From Chara braunii (lineage: Eukaryota > Streptophyta > Charophyceae > Charales > Characeae): a DNA stretch of 64,000 bases. The notes below the pieces were generated by a model. The model searched no databases. It saw nothing but the letters and a program-made list of their open reading frames with translations, and was not told the DNA's origin. This document shows, piece after piece, positions 24,169 through 34,112 of the stretch; positions within the stretch are counted from its first letter, which is position 1, and each line of letters starts with the position of its first letter. The stretch lies in assembly GCA_003427395.1 (NCBI GenBank), contig BFEA01000381.1:1176450-1240449 (forward strand), read 5' to 3'. A program made the translations under genes and the position numbers.

Positions 24169-24419
24169 TTTTGTAAGTACAATTAACTCACTCTCTAAGA
24201 ATTTTGGAAGTTAGCGTAGTCGAGAGGATCGGTTAATGAGCGAAAGCTGGCAGGTGAGTAGAGAGTTGGGATATCCCACGAGCTGATGCTAAGCGTGCGG
24301 GTTGACGTGGGGTCCCGACGGACTGTGGCACATGGGTGAACTTGGCCTGCATGCTTGAATCAAGCGGGGTGACAACTCTTTGTGGGTGCGAGGCGATGGA
24401 CTGCCCGCACCAGAGTGAT

Positions 24420-24422
<3 letters not shown>

Positions 24423-24502
<80 letters not shown>
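24423..24502. repeat. (GA)n tract of LTR copy C
   Basis: About 80 bp of pure GA repeat starting about 260 bp after the TATA box, at the position homologous to the GA tracts in the other LTRs. Confidence 0.96.
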
Positions 24503-24506
<4 letters not shown>

Positions 24507-25080
24507 GGAAGTGGGCGATGAGCTTCTTCTTCTACCCCTCTAGGCCATTTTGATTCTTCTTCTTTCCTTCTGCGCAATTTTGGTATTTGGTGCGAGTCGC
24601 CCCTCTTTTTCCTTTCTGAATCGACATTCGGACTTGTCATTTTCTTTTTTTTATGGACGTGTATGTTTTCATTTTCTCTCCTCGAGTGTTCATGAATGAT
24701 TGTCTTCTTCCCTTCCCCTTTTCTGTCTTCTCAGATTGATGGGTCTAATTGATTGATCTCCGACGATTGGACCTTGCGTGAATTCGAACTGATGGGCCAA
24801 GGAAGTGTTGCATGAACCTCAATTCGGGGCTAGATGCATGGATGATAGGCGTAATCCTGCTTGTGTGTGAATTGGATAGGTTTGCTAGACTAATGGAATA
24901 CTGTCTCACTTGAGGATGATTTGTCTTGCGAACCATTGGCTTCCGCCCCTCTGACCGAAGGACAGGGCTCGCGTATACACATGTAGGCTCGGCCGGAGAC
25001 GATCGCTGCCTACGTGCGCGTCCGTGAACCCCGAACTCGGCTAAATCTCGAATGGCTTACGTTTCACCCCAACTTGCAGC

Positions 25081-25461
25081 ATGAATTTCGATGCCCTCAT
25101 TTACATTACTGACCATGAGTGTTTGAGGGATCGGGAATTTAATAAATACTGGGAGCACTCTCGATTGTCTGCACGGCCTAGGGCGGAACCCCCGAACTTC
25201 CCTTACTTAATGGGGAATGAACAAATCTGCGCGTGGGACCTCGATCAGGCCTTGGGACGTATCCCCTATTTCCCCCACTACCCTAATCCACACATGTGTC
25301 ACGTCGTCACAAAACCTGGGATCATTATCGTAGGGACCAATTTCCTTCCCTATCACCACATCCTACCCTATCACTCCCTGACCATCGTGCCGTGGCTCGC
25401 CATCGCCCCCTACTGGCTGCAACCCCCGTGCTCGAAGTGCCTCCAGGACTACGAGTACTGA
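25081..25461 (+). CDS. LTR-borne ORF (LORF), copy C, unknown function
   Basis: 126 codons from a genuine ATG to TGA, inside a solo LTR. Blocks shared with the other copies are HECLRDREFNKYWE (about 11-24), FPYLMGNEQICAWDLDQAL, the hydrophobic centre around HHILPYHSLTIVPW, IAPYW and the C-terminal PPCSKC. After the stop the same frame still matches copy D (RAHNLRLRP, then TSDSETC and DSHSIPTVHQIRD), so the original protein was about 190 residues and this stop is probably secondary. No signal peptide or transmembrane helix is evident. Aromatic and proline residues are frequent. It lies downstream of a TATA box and GA tract, where a retrotransposon transcript would carry it ahead of gag. I do not recognise the family. 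Confidence 0.6.
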   Translation: MNFDALIYITDHECLRDREFNKYWEHSRLSARPRAEPPNFPYLMGNEQICAWDLDQALGRIPYFPHYPNPHMCHVVTKPGIIIVGTNFLPYHHILPYHSLTIVPWLAIAPYWLQPPCSKCLQDYEY

Positions 25462-25846
25462 GCTTTTGGCTTCCTCCGGCGAACTCGCTTGAGGGAGGAG
25501 CGACGGGCACACAACCTTCGGCTGAGACCGACCACGTCCGACTCCGAGACCTGTGACGTTAGGTGTAGACAAGTGGTCAACGAACGAGATAGCCATAGCA
25601 TCCCGACGGTCCACCAAATACGAGACTGACCCAGGCGACGGACCGAACGGAGACGATAGCCCCGCCTTCCGAAGCCTATCCACCTAACCTTCGCAATCTT
25701 TGAAATTTGCCACAGGAGATCTTAGTTCCGACGTGAGACTCCATCCCCACTTCCCCAAAAATCCTTGCCACACCCCTTTTCGCACGTCTAGGCCCACTCA
25801 CACTCCGATCAGGAAGTCGCCTCGGGCGTGAGGTTGGGGCGTCACA

Positions 25847-26178
25847 TCGCTCCACTTAGGGGAAATTTCTCGACATGCACAACAGACAAAAATCATGGTG
25901 GTGTATTTTTTTGATGTTCTAGCGGGAAATTCACTCTCGTTTTGCACATGTCAAGAGTAGTGCAGCGGGGTCCTTGCTCTAGAACCAACTCATGAAAACA
26001 CCATTTAAGAGCTGTCAGAAATCACACTCGAAGGGCACTCACGAAGTATCCCGAGTTCACAGCCTGCAACGCTTTGGATTTCTTCCGTCCTCCGTCCTAC
26101 CCCCGATTATGCTTTTCTTTTTCATGAGTGTGCCTGGTGTCCTGGTCGTCAGAATGGGCTGACACTATCTCGTAGTGC

Positions 26179-26215
<37 letters not shown>

Positions 26216-26330
26216 TACGAAATTCGGGAGTGTTTGTAGAATGTGGCCATATAGAGTAAGTGCACAGAGTCTTCTTTTTTTGAGAGATTTAGGGGACTGA
26301 CAACTCTAGAAGCACTCACAATTTTTCTTT
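25847..26330. mobile_element. MITE remains flanking solo LTR copy C
   Basis: The first about 125 bp (TCGCTCCACTTA to AGAGTAGTGCAGCGGGGTCC near 25975) is the rest of a GGGCCTCGC-family MITE whose left end is interrupted by the solo LTR. The following part (about 25980-26325, with CACAGCCTGCAACGCT and GACAACTCTAGAAGCACTCA) is homologous to 63300-63590 and is a second dispersed repeat. It includes a 28-base poly(A) run (about 26181-26210). Confidence 0.6.
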
Positions 26331-26950
26331 TTTGAGTCAGGAGTAGTGGAGCGAGGCCCTTTCTTTTGTCATGGTCTCGCCATTCGCCACAATTGGTGGT
26401 GGATGTGTCGAACTGGACGCCTGGTTGCACTTACTCTCCACTATATTTCTTCTACAAAAAAGTTAATTTTGTTTTTGTCTGCCTGATCTACACTCGTGAA
26501 GCTGTGCATCCGCCAAGAAATTGTTTTGCGGAGGTCACGAGCATGACCCTGCACAAAATAGCATCTGTGGTGGATTGAAAACGGAAACTTGGCAAAAGTT
26601 CTTACATGTTTCCTCGCACCCAGTTTGGCAAGTAGGTGCTTTGGCCAGTAAGTGCAACCATGCACCTACTTGCCAAAGTTGGCGGATGGCGAATAGTGCA
26701 TCTAGTCCCTCATTGATGTGTGTTTGTGTGTTTGTTTGTTGGCCAGGAATCCTAGATGTGAAGCGAAGAGTCGGGCCTGTTCTTCAAACTTGTGTTCAAC
26801 CTTAGGGCCTAGTTGCACTACTCGCCATCAGCCACAATTTGTGGCGGATGGGTGGAGAGTGAAAAAAATGAGAATCGTGTTGAAATGGAGGCCTGGTTGC
26901 ACTTACGCACAACAATATCTCTTCTACAAAAAAGTTAAGTTTTTGAAATA
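26331..26950. other. No gene; MITE-like fragments
   Basis: Contains two similar stretches, each with GGCCTGGTTGCACTTAC and TTCTACAAAAAAGTTAA (about 26420-26465 and 26890-26940), and further GAGTAGTGGAGCGAGGCCC / CGCCATTCGCCACAA fragments of the MITE family. No coding signal. Confidence 0.5.
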
Positions 26951-28264
26951 ACTACGGTGCAGTTATGGTTACAGTTTGTAAATACATCTCAAACTGCGTT
27001 TTAGCAGTTTGGTAAGGCCCCATGTTTCAAATGCAGTTGAAACTCGGGCTGGCCTTTTCTAGCAAATCAGTCAGGTACATGGACGTTTTTTTTTTTTTTC
27101 GGTCGCGCGACGCACCGCTCAGCGCCGCGGCTGGAAAAAAAAAAAAGGAGGGAAAAAAAAAAATCAGCCCCATGGTTGGGCCACGGNCGAGATGTCTCGG
27201 CCACACCCCTGACTGGCCACGACCGAGATGTCTCGGCCACACCCCAAATTGGCCACGACCCAGATGTCGAGTTGCAAGGTGAGGCGGGGCCGCCCTACAT
27301 GATTCAGAATGGCTCGAACCTGAATCTGTATTTTAACAGTGCAGGGATGAAGGCCAAAGAAGAAAAACGAAAGAAAAAAAGAAAGAAAAAAGAAAAAAAA
27401 CGAGGAACTATGAGTCTACCGACGTGGGGAAGACCCTCACGTAGGTGGAAGTTACACCAGTGCTTTGAGGAATGTATCTGGCTAGTATCCGAGGACCTTG
27501 AGACATATCGTTTTCTTTGTTTGCCTTTTGTTGTGAGTCCTTGTAGCGCCCTGCCATCCTGTGATGAACTGCTTTCCGTAACCGCGCGACTTTCTGCGCG
27601 AAGCTGCTTCACGGGTTCGGACGGGGTGTCAGATGAGGAATATGAGGATGGGTCGGCCGAGCAAGTTGCATGGATGCCCTCGCTTCTTTCTTTTTGGACT
27701 TTGTACTAGGGCCGGGAAAGTCCCGCGCAGACAGTTGAGTGGGCGTGAGAGCATAACTGTTGCCATAGCTTCTTTCTTGTTCTGCTGTGGGAACTCGGAA
27801 TTCTTGGCGAGATCCTCGCGTGGGAACGTCGTTTTCAAATTTTTGAACTGATGCCGAGCCCCCGCGGGCTCTCGGAATTGTTTTCCCTTCAGAATTTCTT
27901 TTCGTAAATTAGGATTTAGATAGGAATTTAGGTACCTTAGAAATTTTGCTGCACCGCGCTTCTTGCTTGCACACATCTTACCGCTGTAGGGACTGGGCTC
28001 TGATTGTATCGCGTGCTTAATCTTGCATGTAACCGTAATTTTTGGTTTGCGCGATTGCAACTGTACTCCTTGATTCTCTCGTGTTTCCCCGCCTTCTCCC
28101 TCTCTATCGCGCATACCTCGTTCTCCATTTTAATTGGCCTAAGCGACTGCATGAACGGATTGGTGTGTGGAGTGTGTCAGCGTCCCCCAGACGTAGGTAC
28201 TTCCTTCTCTTCCCCTTCCTCTCACTTAGGCATAATCACGTGTTTATCGCTCAAGCAAGCATGC

Positions 28265-28270
28265 TATAAA
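28265..28270 (+). promoter_or_regulatory. TATA box of LTR copy D
   Basis: TATAAA in AGCATGCTATAAATTTCGC, homologous to the other LTR TATA boxes. Confidence 0.6.
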
Positions 28271-28529
28271 TTTCGCAAGCGCGATTAGTTTGCTCTCTAT
28301 GAATTTGGAAGTTACCGCGGTCAGTGAGGATCGGCTAACGAGTAAGCTCGGAAGGTGAGTACGAGAGAGTTAGGCCATCGGACGAGCTGGTGCCTAGTAT
28401 GCGGGGTTGACGTGCGGGTCGCGACGGACTGTGGCGCACGGTCGAACCTGCCTTGTATGCTCGGGCCAAGTGGGGTGACAACTTGGTGTTGATGCGAGGC
28501 GATGGACTGCCCACATCGGAGGTGAAATG

Positions 28530-28530
<1 letters not shown>

Positions 28531-28618
<88 letters not shown>

Positions 28619-28620
28619 NG

Positions 28621-28697
<77 letters not shown>
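28531..28697. repeat. (GA)n tract of LTR copy D
   Basis: About 165 bp of GA repeat with one unresolved base (28619). It is the longest of the LTR GA tracts and starts 266 bp after the TATA box. Confidence 0.96.
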
Positions 28698-28699
<2 letters not shown>

Positions 28700-29389
28700 G
28701 ACATGTTGGGATGGTGTCTTTTCTCCCCTCATCTATGAAATTTTTACAATTGGCGTCAATCATCTTTGCCTCACGACTATCTCAATTTTTTCTTTCTTTT
28801 TAATGATCTGTTCCTTTATCTTTGCCTCTCTGTAAGCGTGTCCAATCGGGTATGATAATTGCCTGCATCCGGTTTCTATGTGCTGTGGGCCAAAATGATG
28901 AGAATGAATGATTGGATTGACTGAAGTATCGGGATGCATGCGTACTTGTCGATTTCTCACCTTTTCTCAGTATAGACTAGGAAGTCATGCGAATAACCAT
29001 GTGTCCGCCCGTGATCAATGCATGAATGTCGAGTTCTGGAGAAACGTGTCTCTTAATGGATCTAGAGTTGGCAATAGGGACGATCGACTGTCCCTTGTAT
29101 GTGTGATCTTTGTCCACGGTGTACATAGGTAACGACAGATGCCTGAAACTGTTGAATGGGGATAAGGTAGATATGCATGTTAGATGATTGGACGTGATAA
29201 ATAAGTGGATGCACTCCCCTTGAAAGCACCTGAACGACCTCACCCCCCCCCCCCTTCCCCAGGGAACGCCCGCACGTCTTGTGCACACGCGTGTAAGCCC
29301 GACCTCGAGGGCCGCTGCTTACACGCATGTCTATAAAACCTGCCTGCAACCCGCTTCCCGAATGACTGAGGTTCTGAGAGTCCCGCAGT

Positions 29390-29968
29390 ATGAATAGTGA
29401 GACTCCGTTCCATGTTACTGATCGCGAGTGTTTGAGAGACCGAGAATTCCAAAAATACTGGGAGCGTGCACACTTTTCTGCACGCCCCGGGGCTAAACTC
29501 CCGGAATTCCCCTATCGAATGGGGCGAGAGCGCGTTTGTCAGTGGGACATCGGGCGAGCCTTAGACGATATTCCCTATCCTTTCCGCCGTTCCGGCCCGC
29601 CCACGTGTCAGATTATCGCGGAACCCAGCATCGTCATCATCGAAACGGAATATGCTCCCTATAACCTCACGTTGCCCTTCCACAGCCTAATGATCGCCCC
29701 TTGGCGTGTGATTGCTCCTTACTGGCGTGACCCACCTTGCCCTGAGTGCCAGCAAGACTGCTCCTACCGGGCCAGAGGATTCACTTGGCGAACCCTCTCC
29801 ATAGCCGAGCGATGGGCACACAATCTTCGACTCTGGCCTGCCGCGTCGGATTCCAAAACTTGTGACATTCGTCGACAACGAGTACTCAGACAATGCGACA
29901 GTCACAGCGTCCCCCTGGTACACCAAATACGGGACAGACCCAGACGACGGAACCTGTGGGGATGGTGA
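29390..29968 (+). CDS. LTR-borne ORF (LORF), copy D, full length, unknown function
   Basis: 192 codons from ATG to TGA; the longest intact copy. N-terminal block RECLRDREFQKYWE (about 12-25), FPYRMGRERVCQWD (about 40-53), a central hydrophobic region with PYNLTLPFHSL, then APWRVIAPYW, a Cys-rich CPECQQDC (about 119-126), and a basic C-terminal part with AHNLRLWP, ASDSKTC and RPRRRNLW. The start aligns with copy C's ATG (MNF / MNS). Codons in conserved blocks differ from other copies mostly at third positions (for example IAPYW is written differently in each LTR). Its location in the LTR makes it the first ORF of a putative retrotransposon RNA. The Cys cluster may be metal-binding. No homology to gag, envelope or any known accessory protein is recognised. 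Confidence 0.65.
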   Translation: MNSETPFHVTDRECLRDREFQKYWERAHFSARPGAKLPEFPYRMGRERVCQWDIGRALDDIPYPFRRSGPPTCQIIAEPSIVIIETEYAPYNLTLPFHSLMIAPWRVIAPYWRDPPCPECQQDCSYRARGFTWRTLSIAERWAHNLRLWPAASDSKTCDIRRQRVLRQCDSHSVPLVHQIRDRPRRRNLWGW

Positions 29969-30588
29969 TGCATCCTTCGAGGTTTAAACGCTCGATGCGA
30001 CCTGCGCTGGCCATCTTGCATAAATACCCCTAGAGCTTGCCACATGAGATCTGAGTTCCGACCTGAGACTCCGCCCCCATTTTCCTAAAATCCTTGGCAC
30101 ACCCCTTTTTCGCACTTCCGGGCCCCCATCCCACTCTGATCGGGAAGTCGCGCAGGGCGTGAGGTTGGGCGTCACAAGCTAGGCAGGGCAGATACCACGC
30201 GAGGCAGCTAATTGCCTCGCTTCATTCAGTTCCTGACAAGTACTGTAGCATCCTGTATCGGACCGCAATCACAGCATAAGGGATGCTTTTTTTTTTTTTA
30301 ATCTGCTGTTCGTGGATAGACGAGGGCCCTAACTGAACTGTTACCGAAAGGCAGCCCGAGTTTCAACTGAATTTCAAACTCGGGCCCTGACTGAACTGTT
30401 ACCGAAAGGCAGCCCGAGTTTGAACTACATTTCAAACTCGGGCCCTTACTGAACTGCTAAAACGCAGTTTCAAGTGCATTTACAAACTATTTTCGTGACC
30501 GCGCCGTAGTTACCCCTTAAATTTACATGAAATCCTCTAAATCATGGGATCACACTGGGTCGCAGCTTATATTATAAAAGTAATTGAA

Positions 30589-30992
30589 TATCCAGCGGCC
30601 TAGCTCAGCTGGTAAGGCACACAAGTGGCATTCAGGAGGTCTTGGGTTCAATCCCCATTGGCCTCATGGCGCCCGCCACCTAGAGATATGCGTTGGTCCC
30701 CCTAAGTGGCATTGAGCAGAGGCGGAGGGGACCAGAGGGCAGGCACAGTGACTGGCCTATCGAAGAAGCTCAGTCCTGATGTTATTGGCTGCCACTTGGC
30801 TGGTATTGCCCACCTGCTGTAGCAGGTATCGCACCTGTTGGTGGGTGCAACTCCCACATGTTCCCTCGTTGGAGGCTTGAGCACGGATGTGACTGCTACG
30901 GGAATTACGAGGATTCCCCGTAACAGGGTTCCCCATAATCCTATGATGACAATAAGAAAGGCCTAAAAGGCCGTCCTGTCCAGATTTGACAG
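30589..30992 (+). mobile_element. tRNA-derived SINE, copy 2, with perfect 9-bp target duplication
   Basis: Bracketed by GTAATTGAA at 30580-30588 and 30993-31001 (a third copy follows at about 31023 because the 3' flank is duplicated). The head has a tRNA-like A box TAGCTCAGCTGG (30601-30612) and B box GGTTCAATCCC (30645-30655). The body matches copy 1 at 12286. It lacks a poly(A) tail; the end reads TCCAGATTTGACAG. Confidence 0.82.
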
Positions 30993-31155
30993 GTAATTGA
31001 ATTGGTTGGTCCAGATTTGACAGGTAATTGAATTGATTTTCAAAAGGGGTAACTTCGGCTCAGTCACGAAAACAGTTTGTAATTGCATTTGAAACTGCGT
31101 TTTAGCAGTTTTTTTAGTCAGGGCCCGAGTTTCAGTTGCAGTTGAAACTCGAGCT

Positions 31156-32341
31156 GCCTTTCCGTAGCAGTTCAGTCAGGGCCCTCGTCTATCCACGAAC
31201 AGCAGATTAAAAAACAACAACAACAACAACATCCCTTATGCTGTGATTGTTGTCCGATAGAGGATGCTACAGTACTTGTCTGAAACTGAATGAAGAGAGG
31301 CAGCTAACTGCCTCGCGTGGAATCCGCCCTGCCTGGCTGCCAGGGCGCTACAAGGACCTCACAACAAGAAACCAAAAAGGAAAACGACATGTTTCATGTT
31401 CCTCATTTCCTGGCCAGATACATTCCTCAAAGCACTGGTGAGGTGAGGGCCTTCCCCACTTAGGGCGTCGTTCGACACTCCTCAGCGCGTCCTTGGGCTC
31501 CGAGGACGAATCCTCGGAGTTTTTTTTTATTTTTCGAGGTGTCGTTCCACCTGTCCTCGGAGAATCGCCCCGAGGATGAATCCTCGGGGCCCTACCGCGA
31601 CCAGTTTCATGAGATTACTGACGGCCACGAGGGGCTTGTCCGGCCTCCGAATCGGGATGTTCGTGTAGGAGTCGTGGTGGTCCAAAAGGCGAACGACAGG
31701 AATGCGTCACGGGCCCTGGAAAAGAAAATCAGAAAGGCGGGAACGGCCGCCTTTCCGTAGCAGTTCAGTCAGGGCCCTCGTCTATCCACGAACAGCAGAT
31801 TAAAAAACAACAACAACAACAACATCCCTTATGCTGTGATTGTTGTCCGATAGAGGATGCTACAGTACTTGTCTGAAACTGAATGAAGAGAGGCAGCTAA
31901 CTGCCTCGCGTGGAATCCGCCCTGCCTGGCTGCCAGGGCGCTACAAGGACCTCACAACAAGAAACCAAAAAGGAAAACGACATGTTTCATGTTCCTCATT
32001 TCCTGGCCAGATACATTCCTCAAAGCACTGGTGAGGTGAGGGCCTTCCCCACTTAGGGCGTCGTTCGACACTCCTCAGCGCGTCCTTGGGCTCCGAGGAC
32101 GAATCCTCGGAGTTTTTTTTTATTTTTCGAGGTGTCGTTCCACCTGTCCTCGGAGAATCGCCCCGAGGATGAATCCTCGGGGCCCTACCGCGACCAGTTT
32201 CATGAGATTACTGACGGCCACGAGGGGCTTGTCCGGCCTCCGAATCGGGATGTTCGTGTAGGAGTCGTGGTGGTCCAAAAGGCGAACGACAGGAATGCGT
32301 CACGGGCCCTGGAAAAGAAAATCAGAAAGGCGGGAACGGCC
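31156..32341. repeat. 593-bp tandem duplication across the Harbinger left end
   Basis: 31156-31748 and 31749-32341 appear identical. Each unit contains about 300 bp of R2 flank, the TTA target site and the first 286 bp of the Harbinger element including its terminal repeat. The perfect identity means either a very recent duplication or an assembly join of two haplotypes. Confidence 0.93.
32056..32075 (+). repeat. Harbinger left terminal inverted repeat
   Basis: GGGCGTCGTTCGACACTCCT, preceded by the TTA target duplication. A second copy at 31463-31482 comes from the 593-bp tandem duplication. Confidence 0.93.
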
Positions 32342-32443
32342 CCGTTCGAAATTCGAAATTCGAGTTTTCTTCTTGCGTAGCGACGTGGTGGCGGTGCACT
32401 GGCGGGTCGTCGGGGGGGCAGTCCACGCCTCGCAGGGTTTCAG

Positions 32444-34112
32444 TTGCCATCACGTTGCGTATTTCTCCGCCACCGCACCGCCACTATGGTCGACGCGGCG
32501 AAACCCTCAAGTGTGGTCGACGCGGCGAAACGCTCAAGTGTGGTCGATGCGACAAAACGAAGACGTCTGATCGGCAGTTGTGCTCGCCACGTGGAGTCTT
32601 GCGACGGTTCCGTACTTCAGCGGTGGTGGGCGGACGCTCCAACTGGGGTGGAACATCGTTCGGTAGGGCTGTCCCCCTCACCTGGTTGCCAACGTCTTCA
32701 ATCATGGTGGCATAGGTACACACAGGTGGGTGGCTGTGGACGTTGTTTTTCGTGTTGGAAGAGCGTCATGGAGGGCTGCGATTGCGATGTCCGTGTTGTG
32801 CTGTCGACGAGGGAGAAGACAGTTATCGCGGCGGCTGCGGTTGCCGTTGTCCGTCGTTTCCAATTGGAGAGGGCGGCCGGGCGCATGAAGGCAGCACTTT
32901 TGAGGCGGCGGCAGAGGCGTCTGCTGCAGAGGGTGTTGGACGCCCCGCACTGCATCACCACTTCGGAGGCCGTGGTTCAGCTGTGTGTTGCAATCGGGTG
33001 CGGTTTGCTTCCTCGGGCGATGCCACGTTGGCGGATGAGGCGGAGAACTGGCCGGACTTGGGAGGATTTGCAGGTGTGCGATGACGCGACAGACGACTAC
33101 TTTCTTGAAAAGCTCCGCATGTCAAGGAGAGTGTTCATGGAGATCAGCGAAGCCTGCGCCTTATTTGCAACGACAGGTGACGTTTTACAGGGAACCACTT
33201 CAGCTAGAGCAGATCGTCGCGTACGCGCTTTATAGGTGGGCTACAGGAGATCCATACGAGAAAGCACATCATCCTTCGGCATAGGCAGCACTTCCGAAGT
33301 TCGAGCCGTGCGCGATGTGACAGCCGCTTTGTTGAGGGTGTACAGGGACAAGATATCGTGGCCGACTCGGTTGCGGAAACACGTCGTGCTACGGAAAATT
33401 TTTGGAGAAGGGCTTTCCCAACTGGCATGGCGCAGTTGACTGCACACACATCTACGTGGACAAACCGGCGAACGCGCCGAGCGAGAACTACTTCGACCAC
33501 AAGCACCATTTCTCCGTCATTGCGCAGGTGGTGGTGGACCTGGATCTGCGCGAGCTTGACGTGTTCGTTGGATATCCGGGGAACTGCCACGGCATTAGGG
33601 TGATCCAGCTGTCAAGTCTGTCGAGGCGAGCGGAAGAGGGACTGTTGGTTCGAGGGCCGCCTGTCATGCTGTCGGAAGGGGTGAGGACGAACGAATACAT
33701 CTTGGGCGACAACGGGTATCCTCCTTCTAAATGGGTAATGGTGCCATACGGAGGAATCAATCAGCACCCGGACGAGGAAAGGTTCGACACGAAGCAAAAG
33801 GTCGCAAGAGGGGCTGTGGAGAGGGCGTTCGGGAGGTTGAAGGGGATGTGGAGGCTCTTCCTTCGGACGCACAAGACGAACCTCGACACTCTACCGCAGC
33901 AGTTCACGCCAGTCTGCAGTCTCCACAACATCCTGCTCGATGCCAGTATCGAATTCGACGAGGATTCGTTGTGGGAGGTCGACGAGAACGGGGTGAGCCG
34001 TCGTGTGGACGTGGGGATTCATCGTCCCCCGCAGCCAGTGACGATGTTGACTTCGACGCACGCGGCTCACGCGCTCCGCAATGTGCTGGCGGAGCAAATG
34101 AAACACATGTGA
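32444..34112 (+). pseudogene. Harbinger transposase (DDE_4 nuclease), frameshifted
   Basis: The catalytic part (33402-34112) is an open frame of 236 codons with all three acidic residues: D in AVDCTHIYVD (33438-33440), D in LGDNGYPPSKWVMVPY (33708-33710) and E in GAVERAFGRLKG (33819-33821). It is followed by the HNILLD motif of the DDE_4 family. The N-terminal helix-turn-helix half is spread over other frames: EDLQVCDD...DYFLEKLRMSRRVF (to about 33160), then REPLQLEQIVAYALYRWATG (about 33190-33245), then SFGIGSTSEV and LRKHVVLRKIF (33270-33400). At least three frameshifts separate these pieces; introns would be an alternative for one of them. The transposase nicks the terminal repeats with help from the Myb/SANT partner encoded at the other end of the element. 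Confidence 0.88.

Larger units (their letters stand above)
23497..25846 (+). mobile_element. Solo LTR of the gypsy family (copy C)
   Basis: Starts TGTGACGAACTAC and ends GGGGCGTCACA, flanked by a perfect 4-bp target duplication TCGC (23493-23496 and 25847-25850). It contains the TATA box, GA tract, LTR-borne ORF and conserved 3' block (CCGATCAGGAAGTCGC) in the family order. It is about 2.35 kb. It has no coding internal region, so it is a solo LTR. The insertion point is the terminal inverted repeat of a GGGCCTCGC-type MITE. Confidence 0.9.
27560..30176 (+). mobile_element. Solo LTR of the gypsy family (copy D), nested in R1
   Basis: Starts TGTGATGAACTGC and ends GGTTGGGCGTCACA, the family termini. 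R2 carries the uninterrupted sequence around GCGCTACAAGGACC / GGCAGCCAGGCAGG, which shows where R1 was split. No clean target duplication remains (ATCC on the left, AGCT on the right). The order TATA, GA tract, LTR-borne ORF and 3' block is conserved, over about 2.62 kb. Confidence 0.87.
26951..30510. mobile_element. Long-TIR element R1 (interrupted)
   Basis: Begins ACTACGGTGCAGT and ends ACCGCGCCGTAGT; the outer 60 bp on each side are inverted repeats sharing AAACTGCGTTTTAGCAGTTT. It is flanked by TA (26949-26950 and 30511-30512). The interior has CGAGATGTCTCGGCCACA repeats and CAAACTCGGGCCC repeats. A solo LTR (27560-30176) splits it; without that the element is about 0.94 kb. It encodes no recognised protein and is probably non-autonomous. 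A second copy in inverse orientation is R2 (31052-41813). The superfamily is uncertain. Confidence 0.72.

Noticed and set aside
28321-28835. Ser/Leu and Arg/Glu repeat proteins
   Set aside because: They are translations of the GA microsatellite in the LTR.
30596-30668. tRNA gene
   Set aside because: A and B boxes are present but the sequence does not give clean cloverleaf stems, and the same head plus body recurs at 12286; it is a SINE head.
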